A stretch of 36,314 nt of DNA from positions 1 to 36,314 of the forward strand of contig NZ_CAUCSQ010000043.1 of NCBI RefSeq assembly GCF_958445495.1. Reading direction: 5' to 3'. The stretch is from an uncultured Bacteroides sp. Its GTDB lineage: Bacteria; Bacteroidota; Bacteroidia; Bacteroidales; Bacteroidaceae. Positions 17,444-25,483 of this stretch are shown piece by piece. The notes under the pieces are model-generated. The model saw only the letters and a list, made by a program, of their open reading frames with translations. It was not told where the DNA came from and searched no databases. The position numbers were made by a program, and so were the translations under genes. The stretch's first letter is position 1. Every line of letters starts with the position of its first letter.

Positions 17444-17451
17444 TATCTTCG
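17444..17451 (+). promoter_or_regulatory. Possible -7 box before the foldase lipoprotein
   Basis: TATCTTCG differs from TAnnTTTG at one position and lies 29 bases before the next ATG. No convincing -33 box was found. It may supply an internal promoter within the foldase group. Confidence 0.3.
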
Positions 17452-17480
17452 TACCCTAAATATGTAGATTTCAATTGATA

Positions 17481-18326
17481 ATGCGAATATTAGTCCTCTT
17501 ACTGATTACCCTTTTAGGGTGTGGCGCCTGCAAAGAGCAACGCGACCATAAAGGCAAGACTCCTTTGGTAGAGGTGGACGGCAACTTTTTGTATAAGGAA
17601 GATTTGATATCCGCGCTTCCTGTCGGATTGTCGAAAGACGATAGCATCCTGTTTGCCGAGCATTATATTCGTAGTTGGGCGGAAGATATTTTATTATATG
17701 AAAAGGCGGCGAACAATATCCCTGACAATGTAGACGTGGATAAGTTGGTGGAAAACTATCGGAGAGCCTTGATTATGCATACCTATCAGCAAGAACTAAT
17801 CAATCAAAAGTTGTCGAATGATATTTCGGAGCAGGAGATTTCGGATTATTATGAGAAAAACAAAGAATTGTTCAAGTTGGAATATCCGCTGATTAAGGGA
17901 TTGTTTATCAAGGTGCCGTTGACGGCCCCGCAACTGAATAATGTCCGTAAATGGTATAAGACGGAAAAGCAGGATGCGGTGGAAAGTCTGGAAAAATACA
18001 GTTTGCAGAATGCGGTGAAATATGAATATTTCTATGATAAATGGGTGGCTTTGACGGATGTGCTGGATATGATTCCGTTGAAAACGGATGCGCCGGAAGA
18101 GTATGTGGACAAGCATCGTCAGATAGAACTGAAAGACACGGCATTTTATTATTTCCTGAATGTGAGTGATTATCGCGGAGCAGAGGAAGAGAAACCGTAT
18201 GAGTTCGCGCGTTCGGAAGTAAAAGATTTATTGCTCAACCAGAAGCGGGTGAGTTTTATGGAACAGGTAAAGAACGACCTGTACCAGCGGGCGGTAAATA
18301 AGAAAAAGATTATATATAATTATTAA
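17481..18326 (+). CDS. SurA-like lipoprotein, putative periplasmic foldase
   Basis: A 281-residue lipoprotein: the signal sequence ends in the lipobox LLGC with Cys14. The region around ISEQEISDYYEKNKELFKLE resembles the helical chaperone part of SurA and PrsA proteins, but I cannot see a parvulin catalytic domain. It probably acts as a substrate-holding chaperone in the periplasm. I use the ATG at 17481; a TTG six bases earlier is possible. surA starts 9 bases after its stop, so the two are coupled. Confidence 0.8.
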   Translation: MRILVLLLITLLGCGACKEQRDHKGKTPLVEVDGNFLYKEDLISALPVGLSKDDSILFAEHYIRSWAEDILLYEKAANNIPDNVDVDKLVENYRRALIMHTYQQELINQKLSNDISEQEISDYYEKNKELFKLEYPLIKGLFIKVPLTAPQLNNVRKWYKTEKQDAVESLEKYSLQNAVKYEYFYDKWVALTDVLDMIPLKTDAPEEYVDKHRQIELKDTAFYYFLNVSDYRGAEEEKPYEFARSEVKDLLLNQKRVSFMEQVKNDLYQRAVNKKKIIYNY

Positions 18327-18335
18327 ATACAAAGA

Positions 18336-19718
18336 ATGAAGAAGTTTGTGAACTTTAGATTTGTTGTTACCCTTGTCCTGGCAATATTTGCTAATGTGGC
18401 AACCTATGCACAAGATAATGTGGTTGATGAAGTAGTTTGGGTAGTAGGTGACGAAGCTATTTTAAAATCAGATGTAGAAGAGGCCCGTATGGATGCCTTG
18501 TATAATGGACGCAGATTCGAAGGCGATCCTTATTGTGTAATTCCTGAAGAGATTGCTGTGCAGAAGTTATTCCTGCATCAGGCAAAGTTGGACAGTATCG
18601 AGGTTTCCGAAGCGGAAATCATCCAGCGTGTGGATATGATGACCAATATGTACATCCAGCAGATCGGTTCCAGAGAGAAAATGGAGGAGTATTTCAATAA
18701 AACATCCACCCAGATTCGTGAAACTTTGCGTGATAATGCACGTGACGGATTGACGGTTCAGAAGATGCAGCAGAAACTGGCAGGAGATATCAAAGTGACT
18801 CCGGCAGAAGTACGCCGTTACTTCAAAGACCTTCCACAGGATAGTATCCCTTACATTCCTACACAGGTGGAAGTGCAGATTATTACTTTGCAACCTAAAA
18901 TACCCGTTTCGGAAATCGAGGATGTAAAGAGGACACTGCGTGATTATACGGATCGTGTGACAAAAGGAGAAATCGACTTCTCTACATTGGCACGTTTGTA
19001 TTCTGAAGATAAGGCTTCTGCCATTAAAGGTGGTGAATGTGGATTTATGGGACGTGGTATGATGGACCCCGCTTATGCGAATGTGGCATTCAGCTTGCAG
19101 GACCCGAAGAAAGTTTCCAAAATTGTAGAATCGGAATTTGGTTTCCATATTATCCAGTTGATTGAGAAGCGTGGTGACCGTGTTAATACCCGCCATATCC
19201 TGTTGCGTCCGAAAGTATCGGAAAAAGAACTGACCGAGGCTTGTGCCCGTCTGGATTCTATTGCAGATGATATTCGTGCTAATAAATTCACATTTGATGA
19301 TGCAGCTGCTGTTATCTCACAAGATAAGGATACCCGTAACAATCACGGTATCATGGTGAACATCAATGAACATTCAGGTATCACTACTTCTAAGTTCCAG
19401 ATGCAGGATCTTCCTCAAGACGTTGCTAAAGTAGTGGATAAGATGAATGTTGGTGAGATTTCCAAAGCTTTTACAATGATTAATGAGAAAGATGGAAAAG
19501 AAGTATGCGCTATCGTGAAATTGAAAACCAAAATCAATGGTCATAAAGCAACCATCGCGGAAGACTATCAGGATCTGAAAGAAATCGTAATGGATAAGCG
19601 TCGCGAAGAGGTGTTGCAGAAATGGATTCTGAACAAGCAAAAACACACTTATGTACGCATCAACGAAAACTGGCAGAAGTGTGACTTCAAGTATCCGGGT
19701 TGGGTCAAGAATGACTGA
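18336..19718 (+). CDS. surA: Periplasmic chaperone and peptidyl-prolyl isomerase SurA
   Basis: A 460-residue exported foldase for outer-membrane proteins. A signal peptide ends near NVATYAQD, followed by the SurA N-terminal chaperone domain (VDEVVWVVGDEAILKSDVEEA). Parvulin domain 1 is at about 175-285 (SEDKASAIKGGECGFMGRG, then FGFHIIQLIEKRGDR). Parvulin domain 2 is at about 287-395 (NTRHILLRPKVSEKEL, then SQDKDTRNNHG). This two-parvulin plan is that of SurA. It lies 22 bases before the OstA-like gene, so chaperone and LPS transport component appear to share a transcript. Confidence 0.93.
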   Translation: MKKFVNFRFVVTLVLAIFANVATYAQDNVVDEVVWVVGDEAILKSDVEEARMDALYNGRRFEGDPYCVIPEEIAVQKLFLHQAKLDSIEVSEAEIIQRVDMMTNMYIQQIGSREKMEEYFNKTSTQIRETLRDNARDGLTVQKMQQKLAGDIKVTPAEVRRYFKDLPQDSIPYIPTQVEVQIITLQPKIPVSEIEDVKRTLRDYTDRVTKGEIDFSTLARLYSEDKASAIKGGECGFMGRGMMDPAYANVAFSLQDPKKVSKIVESEFGFHIIQLIEKRGDRVNTRHILLRPKVSEKELTEACARLDSIADDIRANKFTFDDAAAVISQDKDTRNNHGIMVNINEHSGITTSKFQMQDLPQDVAKVVDKMNVGEISKAFTMINEKDGKEVCAIVKLKTKINGHKATIAEDYQDLKEIVMDKRREEVLQKWILNKQKHTYVRINENWQKCDFKYPGWVKND

Positions 19719-19740
19719 TATAACCTTGCTTTGACTTTAT

Positions 19741-21615
19741 ATGCTGAAAAAGAATAAGAAAAATAAACAACAAGACAGGCATAGATGGCTCCTTATAGGC
19801 TTTCTATGCCTGTTTGGTGTATGTCTTGCAGCTCAGGTGAGACCTGGGGGACATCATCTGAAACCGGACAGGGATTCGGTAAAGCAGGTTGCGGATACCT
19901 CCCGGACGATGGAAAGCGGCAACGGACGGGCGGCGGATGCCGGGAAACAGCCGGAGAGTAAGAAGCTGCCGGAGAATAAGAAACAACCGGAGGACAGGAA
20001 GCATCCGGAGAACAAGACGCAGCCGGAGGACAGGAAACAACTGGAAGCCAGGAAGCAACCGGAAGACAAGAAACAGCCGGAGAACAAGAAGACGAAGGTT
20101 TACCTGCTTCATGCCGACGAAGGGCAAGCGGATAAGTTGGCTCGTCCCGATGTGCAAATCTTGGTCGGCAATGTGAAGTTGCGTCATGACAGTATGTATA
20201 TGTACTGTGACAGCGCGTTGATTTTTGAGAAAACCAATTCGGTGGAAGCTTTTGAAAACGTCCGTATGGAACAGGGAGACACCTTGTTCATCTATGGCGA
20301 TTATCTTTACTATGACGGTATGACGCAGATAGCGCAGCTTCGTGAAAATGTGAAGATGATTAACCGGAATACGACTCTGCTGACAGACAGTCTGAACTAT
20401 GACCGTCTTTATGAACTTGGTTATTATTTCGAAGGCGGAACACTGATGGATGAAGAAAATGTATTGACTTCAGACTGGGGCGAGTATAGTCCTGCCACGA
20501 AACAATCGGTTTTCAATCATGATGTGAAGCTGGTTAATCCGAAGTTCGTGTTAACTTCCGATACGTTGAGATACAATACGGAGAACAAGATAGCCGTTAT
20601 TCTCGGACCTTCGGACATCGTCAGCGATAATAACCATATCTATTCGGAAAGAGGATTCTACAATACCCTGACCGAACAGGCGGAACTTCTGGACCGTTCC
20701 GTCCTGACTAACCAGGGAAAAAAACTGGTGGGAGACAGTCTGTTTTACGACCGTGTGGCCGGTTATGGAGAAGCGTTCGACAATGTGAGAATGACGGATG
20801 TCATCAACAAGAACATGTTGACGGGAGATTATTGTTTCTACAACGAACTGACCGACTCCGCTTTTGCTACCAAGCGCGCCGTAGCCATTGATTATTCGCA
20901 GGGCGACAGTCTCTTCATGCATGCCGACACCTTGCAGATGGTATCTTACAATCTGAATACGGATTCCCTGTTCCGGTTGATGAAAGCCTTCCACAAAGTC
21001 CGCATGTATCGTACGGACGTGCAGGGAGTATGCGATTCGTTGGTCTATAATTCAAAAGACTCCTGTATGACTATGTACACCGACCCCATTCTCTGGAATG
21101 AAGGTCAGCAGTTGCTCGGCGAACAAATCAAGATTTATATGAATGACAGCACCATTGACTGGGCACATATAATCAATCAGGCGTTGACGGTGGAAATGAA
21201 AGATTCCATCCATTACAATCAAGTGTCCGGCAAAGAGATGAAAGCCTATTTTATAGATGGCGATATGCGCCATATCGAGGTCGTCGGCAATGTGCTGACC
21301 GCTTTCTATCCGGAAGAGAAAGACAGCACGATGACCGGATTCAATTGTCTGGAAGGAAGTGTGCTCCATCTTTATATGAAAGACAGGAAAATGGAAAAAG
21401 GGCTGTTCATCGGAAAGTCGAACGGAACGATGTATCCGATGGACCAGATACCGCCCGACAAATTGCGTTTGCCTACTTTCGCATGGTTTGACTATGTACG
21501 CCCGCTGAATAAAGAAGATATTTTCAACTGGAGAGGCAAGCGGGCAGGGGAGACCCTGAAACCGACTACCGACCGGAGGCCGAAAACAGATAAGCGAAAC
21601 TTAATTAGTATGTAG
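19741..21615 (+). CDS. OstA/LptA-like LPS transport protein with Lys/Pro/Glu repeat
   Basis: A 624-residue exported protein of the OstA-like family, related to LptA and the LptD N-terminal domain, which carry LPS across the periplasm. The signal segment (LLIGFLCLFGVCLAAQ) is followed by a low-complexity region (residues 69-116) of eight hexapeptide repeats of the type KQPE[DN][KR]. From about residue 118 the OstA repeats begin, seen as repeated patterns such as LVGNVKLRHDSMYMYCDSAL and FENVRMEQGDTLFIYGDYL. The tail after about 600 is basic and rich in Thr/Arg/Lys. Its place after surA and the presence of LptB in the window fit an LPS-assembly role. Confidence 0.88.
   Translation: MLKKNKKNKQQDRHRWLLIGFLCLFGVCLAAQVRPGGHHLKPDRDSVKQVADTSRTMESGNGRAADAGKQPESKKLPENKKQPEDRKHPENKTQPEDRKQLEARKQPEDKKQPENKKTKVYLLHADEGQADKLARPDVQILVGNVKLRHDSMYMYCDSALIFEKTNSVEAFENVRMEQGDTLFIYGDYLYYDGMTQIAQLRENVKMINRNTTLLTDSLNYDRLYELGYYFEGGTLMDEENVLTSDWGEYSPATKQSVFNHDVKLVNPKFVLTSDTLRYNTENKIAVILGPSDIVSDNNHIYSERGFYNTLTEQAELLDRSVLTNQGKKLVGDSLFYDRVAGYGEAFDNVRMTDVINKNMLTGDYCFYNELTDSAFATKRAVAIDYSQGDSLFMHADTLQMVSYNLNTDSLFRLMKAFHKVRMYRTDVQGVCDSLVYNSKDSCMTMYTDPILWNEGQQLLGEQIKIYMNDSTIDWAHIINQALTVEMKDSIHYNQVSGKEMKAYFIDGDMRHIEVVGNVLTAFYPEEKDSTMTGFNCLEGSVLHLYMKDRKMEKGLFIGKSNGTMYPMDQIPPDKLRLPTFAWFDYVRPLNKEDIFNWRGKRAGETLKPTTDRRPKTDKRNLISM
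19945..20088 (+). repeat. 18-bp in-frame repeat in the OstA-like gene
   Basis: Eight tandem 18-bp units encode KQPESK, KLPENK, KQPEDR, KHPENK, TQPEDR, KQLEAR, KQPEDK and KQPENK. The units are diverged in third and some other positions but keep frame. Unit number can change without a frameshift, so length is likely to vary between strains. Confidence 0.85.
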
Positions 21616-21616
21616 T

Positions 21617-21919
21617 ATGGGAATGTTTTTCAATTCGATGAGAAAACCGCGCGGCTTTCATCATCAGTACATTTACGTAGACGAGCGGAAAGAAAAGCTC
21701 GCTAAAATGGAAGAGAAAGCAAAACGTGACTTGGGAATGCTTCCGGAAAAAGAGTTCAGACCGGAAGATATCCGTGGTAAGTTCATTGAGGGAACTACCC
21801 ATTTGAAACGGCGGAAAGCCAGTGGCCGCAAACCTGTTTCTTTTGGAGTCATATTGATAATCATCGCTTTTCTTCTGTATTTGTGGCACTACCTGGCAAC
21901 GGGAAGCTGGAGTTTTTAA
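21617..21919 (+). CDS. Small membrane protein of unknown function
   Basis: A 100-residue protein that I cannot assign to a named family. Residues 1-72 are charged and probably cytoplasmic (KPRGFHHQYIYVDERKEKLA, then a helical stretch KMEEKAKRDLG, then LKRRKASGRK). One membrane helix follows (VSFGVILIIIAFLLYLWHYL, about 75-94) with a very short outside tail. It starts two bases after the OstA-like stop and must be co-translated with it. Its place next to an LPS transport gene suggests an envelope role, but that is only inference. Confidence 0.75.
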   Translation: MGMFFNSMRKPRGFHHQYIYVDERKEKLAKMEEKAKRDLGMLPEKEFRPEDIRGKFIEGTTHLKRRKASGRKPVSFGVILIIIAFLLYLWHYLATGSWSF

Positions 21920-21931
21920 TTAAAAGTTATA

Positions 21932-22023
21932 AATTAAAAATTAAAGAAGAGGAAAGAGCTGGATATTGAAAGTCTGTGGCATTGGTTTGACGGAATACGA
22001 TTCCCGGATTTTAATTTTTAATT
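21932..22023. repeat. AT-rich inverted repeat before mutL
   Basis: A perfect 14-bp inverted repeat (AATTAAAAATTAAA at 21932-21945 with TTTAATTTTTAATT at 22010-22023) flanks 64 bases between the small membrane protein gene and mutL. It is made only of A and T, so chance is possible. It could form a stem in the mutL leader or help end the upstream transcript. Confidence 0.4.
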
Positions 22024-22038
22024 GTTAATTAACGAAGT

Positions 22039-23937
22039 ATGAGCGATATAATTCATTTGTTACCAGACTCGGTAGCTAATCAGATTGCTGCCGGTGAAGT
22101 GATACAGCGGCCTGCGTCTGTTGTCAAAGAGCTAGTAGAAAATGCAATTGACGCGGAGGCGCAGAATATACACGTATTAGTGACCGATGCGGGGAAAACC
22201 TGTATCCAGGTGATTGACGACGGGAAAGGCATGTCCGAGACAGATGCCCGCCTTTCTTTCGAGCGGCATGCCACCTCAAAGATTCGGGAAGCTGCCGACT
22301 TGTTCGCCTTGCGTACGATGGGATTTCGCGGAGAGGCGCTTGCCTCTATCGCGGCGGTGGCACAGGTAGAGCTGAAAACACGCCCGGAATCGGAAGAGCT
22401 GGGGACCAGGCTGCAGGTAGCAGGCTCTAAGGTAGAGAGCCAGGAAGCCGTCTCCTGTTCCAAGGGAAGCAACTTCTCCGTAAAGAACCTCTTCTTCAAT
22501 GTGCCGGCACGCCGGAAATTCCTGAAAGCAAACTCGACGGAACTTAGTAATATCCTCGCTGAGTTCGAACGCATCGCTCTGGTTCATCCGGATGTATCCT
22601 TTTCCCTTCACAGCAATGACTCGGAGCTATTCAACCTGCCGGTTTCTCCGTTGCGCCAGCGTATCATGGGAATCTTCGGAAAGAAAATCAACCAACAGTT
22701 GCTGAATATAGAGGTAAACACCACGATGGTGAAAATCTCCGGGTACGTAGCCAAGCCGGAAACAGCCCGTAAGAAAGGAGCCCATCAGTATTTCTTTGTC
22801 AACGGGCGTTATATGCGCCATCCTTATTTCCATAAAGCGGTGATGGAAGCCTACGAACAGTTGATTCCCGCCGGCGAACAGATTTCTTATTTCATTTATT
22901 TTGAAGTAGACCCGGCTAATATAGACGTAAACATCCATCCGACAAAGACCGAAATCAAATTTGAGAACGAGCAAGCCATCTGGCAAATACTTTCTGCGGC
23001 GGTCAAAGAATCGTTGGGCAAGTTCAGCGCCATTCCTTCCATTGATTTTGATACGGAAGATATGCCGGACATTCCGGCTTTCGAACAAAAACAGTCTTCC
23101 GCACCTCCGACAGTGCGGTATAATTCGGACTACAATCCCTTCAAAGTCTCTCCGGGAGGCGCGGGTGGGTCATACAGCCGTCCGAAGGTGGAATGGGAAG
23201 ATTTATACGGCGGCTTGACCAAAGCCAGTAAAATGAACAGCCCGCAGCCGGAACCGGAAACAGAGCGAGAAGAACCTTCTGCCGGAGAAATGCCTGTCGT
23301 TATGGAAAGCCGGGCGGAGAAAGCCGTGTCGGCGGTTTCTTCCAGTCTATATGGAAACGATTCCGTCATAGAAAAAGGCAACCAGCATTTGCAGTTTAAG
23401 GGAAGATTCATATTGACCTCCGTAAAGTCCGGGCTGATGTTGATAGACCAGCACAGGGCACATATTCGCGTGCTGTTTGACCGGTATCTGAGCCAGATTC
23501 AGCAGAAACAAGGCGTGTCGCAAGGCGTTCTTTTCCCGGAAATATTGCAACTGCCGGCTTCCGAGGCCACAGTGCTGCAAAGCATCATGGATGATTTGAC
23601 AGCCGTAGGCTTTGATTTGAGCGACCTGGGCGGCGGCAGTTATGCCGTTAACGGCGTTCCTTCGGGCATCGAAGGGCTCAATCCGGTCGAGCTGGTGCGC
23701 AATATGCTGCATACGGCTATGGAAAAGGGAAATGATGTCAAGGGAGAAATCCAAAGCATACTGGCCCTGACGTTAGCGCGGGCGACAGCCATCGTCTACG
23801 GGCAGGTGTTGAGCAATGAAGAGATGATGAATCTCGTAGACAGCCTTTTCGCTTGTCCCTCACCGAATTACACCCCGGATGGAAAAACGATTCTGGCTAC
23901 CGTCAAGGAAGAAGACATCGAACGTTTATTCAAATGA
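22039..23937 (+). CDS. mutL: DNA mismatch repair protein MutL
   Basis: A 632-residue mismatch-repair ATPase that couples MutS to strand removal. The GHKL ATPase motifs are intact: NAIDAEAQNI, DDGKGM and GFRGEALASIAAV, within residues 1-330. A variable linker rich in Pro/Ser/Glu spans about 340-435. The C-terminal dimerisation domain follows. Its endonuclease motif, normally DQHAxxExxxxE, reads DQHRAHIRVLFD, and the usual CPHGRP metal site is replaced by CPSPNYTPDGK. The protein may therefore lack nuclease activity. It ends the block that begins with the foldase genes. Confidence 0.95.
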   Translation: MSDIIHLLPDSVANQIAAGEVIQRPASVVKELVENAIDAEAQNIHVLVTDAGKTCIQVIDDGKGMSETDARLSFERHATSKIREAADLFALRTMGFRGEALASIAAVAQVELKTRPESEELGTRLQVAGSKVESQEAVSCSKGSNFSVKNLFFNVPARRKFLKANSTELSNILAEFERIALVHPDVSFSLHSNDSELFNLPVSPLRQRIMGIFGKKINQQLLNIEVNTTMVKISGYVAKPETARKKGAHQYFFVNGRYMRHPYFHKAVMEAYEQLIPAGEQISYFIYFEVDPANIDVNIHPTKTEIKFENEQAIWQILSAAVKESLGKFSAIPSIDFDTEDMPDIPAFEQKQSSAPPTVRYNSDYNPFKVSPGGAGGSYSRPKVEWEDLYGGLTKASKMNSPQPEPETEREEPSAGEMPVVMESRAEKAVSAVSSSLYGNDSVIEKGNQHLQFKGRFILTSVKSGLMLIDQHRAHIRVLFDRYLSQIQQKQGVSQGVLFPEILQLPASEATVLQSIMDDLTAVGFDLSDLGGGSYAVNGVPSGIEGLNPVELVRNMLHTAMEKGNDVKGEIQSILALTLARATAIVYGQVLSNEEMMNLVDSLFACPSPNYTPDGKTILATVKEEDIERLFK

Positions 23938-23982
23938 AACAAATAAATTCATCTTTTCCTAAAACCTTTTAGTTCTGTTCGT

Positions 23983-24022
23983 GTTATTTAAATAGTTCAA
24001 CAAAGAAAAAGATTTAAATAAC
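23983..24022 (+). promoter_or_regulatory. Inverted repeat in the ompA-family leader
   Basis: Perfect 11-bp arms GTTATTTAAAT (23983-23993) and ATTTAAATAAC (24012-24022), with an 18-base loop, lie 18 bases before the ATG. It may be a leader hairpin that stabilises or regulates the mRNA, or an operator. No T-run follows it. Confidence 0.45.
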
Positions 24023-24040
24023 CACTTAACTATTAGGTAT

Positions 24041-25228
24041 ATGAAAAAGATTCTAATGTTGCTGGCGTTTGCCGGCGTTGCGTCTGTCGCTTCTGCGCAG
24101 CAGACGATGACTGTAACTGAATATGAGGTTATTCAGGTGCAAGATAAATATCAAGTAATAACTAACCCTTTCTGGAGCAACTGGTTCTTCTCAGTAGGAG
24201 GCGGAGCACAGGTGCTGTATGGAAATAGCGACCATATCGGTAAATTCAGAGACCGTATCGCTCCTACATTCAATGTATCCGTCGGTAAATGGGTCACTCC
24301 GGGATTTGGGGTACGCCTGCAATACAGCGGCCTGCAAGCCAAAGGATTTACCACCAGCGAGACTGCCGAGTATGTCATCGGCGGTCCGAGAGACGACGGT
24401 TCCTACAAACAGAGATGGGACTATATGAACCTGCACGGAGATTTGATGATTAACCTGAACGCGCTTTTCGGCGGTTACAATCCTGACCGCGTCTATGAAA
24501 TCATCCCGTATATCGGCGCCGGCTGGGCTCATGCTTATTCCCGTCCTCATACCAATACCGCTACCTTCAATGCAGGTATCATCAACCGTTTCCGTTTGTC
24601 GAGCGCCGTTGACCTGAACCTGGAGTTGAGCGCGACAGGGCTGGAAGGCAAGTTTGACGGAGAGCGCGGAGGCAAGCGCGATTATGACGGCATCCTGGGA
24701 GCTACCCTGGGAGTAACCTACTATTTCCCGACCCGCGGATTCCAACGTCCGGTTCCGCAGATTATCTCCGAGATAGAATTGAGCCAGATGCGTGACCAGA
24801 TGAATGCGATGGCGGCTGCCAACATGCAGTTGCAACAACAGTTGGCGAATGCCAAACAACCGGTGGAAGTAGAAGAAACGGAAGAAGTCGTCATTACGGA
24901 TACCAATATCGCTCCGCGTACCGTATTCTTCAAAATCGGTTCCGATAAATTGTCTCCGCAGGAAGAAATGAATCTGTCATATCTTGCTAGCAAGATAAAA
25001 GAATTCCCGAATACCACCTATACAATCAACGGATATGCAGACTCGGCAACCGGTACCCCCGCTTTCAATCAGAAGTTAAGCCTGGAGCGTGCGCAGGTAG
25101 TCAAAGATCTGCTGGTGAAGAAGTACGGCATTTCTGCCGACAGGTTGAAAGTCGCAGCCGGCGGCGGTGTTGACAAGTTCGGGCAACCGATTCTGAACCG
25201 TGTCGTACTGGTGGAATCGGCGCAATGA
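24041..25228 (+). CDS. OmpA family outer-membrane protein
   Basis: A 395-residue outer-membrane protein. A signal peptide (MKKILMLLAFAGVASVASAQ) leads to an N-terminal beta-barrel of about 210 residues with alternating aromatic strands. A short coiled-coil-like linker (MRDQMNAMAAANMQLQQQL, about 250-270) follows. The C-terminal OmpA domain binds peptidoglycan (FFKIGSDKLSPQEEMNLSYL, then INGYADSATGT and LSLERAQVVKDLL). It anchors the outer membrane to the cell wall. It stands alone, with a strong terminator after it. The barrel type is the Bacteroidetes form rather than that of enteric OmpA. Confidence 0.92.
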   Translation: MKKILMLLAFAGVASVASAQQTMTVTEYEVIQVQDKYQVITNPFWSNWFFSVGGGAQVLYGNSDHIGKFRDRIAPTFNVSVGKWVTPGFGVRLQYSGLQAKGFTTSETAEYVIGGPRDDGSYKQRWDYMNLHGDLMINLNALFGGYNPDRVYEIIPYIGAGWAHAYSRPHTNTATFNAGIINRFRLSSAVDLNLELSATGLEGKFDGERGGKRDYDGILGATLGVTYYFPTRGFQRPVPQIISEIELSQMRDQMNAMAAANMQLQQQLANAKQPVEVEETEEVVITDTNIAPRTVFFKIGSDKLSPQEEMNLSYLASKIKEFPNTTYTINGYADSATGTPAFNQKLSLERAQVVKDLLVKKYGISADRLKVAAGGGVDKFGQPILNRVVLVESAQ

Positions 25229-25278
25229 TAAAATGAATTCAGCATCCGGCGATTCTCTGTAATCGCTTGCCGGAAGAT

Positions 25279-25335
25279 AAAAACGGCTGGAAGCGGACCC
25301 CGGACAGGGCGTTTCGCTTTCAGCCGTTTTTATTT
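25279..25335 (+). terminator. Terminator after the OmpA-family gene
   Basis: A 17-bp stem with one G-T pair (AAAAACGGCTGGAAGCG at 25279-25295 with CGCTTTCAGCCGTTTTT at 25315-25331) is flanked by A and T runs. It is among the strongest terminators in the window. Confidence 0.92.
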
Positions 25336-25428
25336 CATATCCTACCCGGTGAGACGGTAAAAACCGCGGAAAATGCAATCAGCCTGATAATGAAAGAATA
25401 AAAAAACGGATAATCGGGTCACAATCGG

Positions 25429-25457
25429 TTGCGGTGATTGATTATTGACTATCTTTG
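25429..25457 (+). promoter_or_regulatory. Promoter of the SusD-like gene
   Basis: TTG at 25429-25431, an 18-base spacer and TATCTTTG at 25450-25457 form a good Bacteroides promoter. The start point near 25464 rules out an earlier in-frame start at 25445 and supports ATG 25484. Confidence 0.75.
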
Positions 25458-25483
25458 CGGCAATAATAACAAAAACATGCGAG

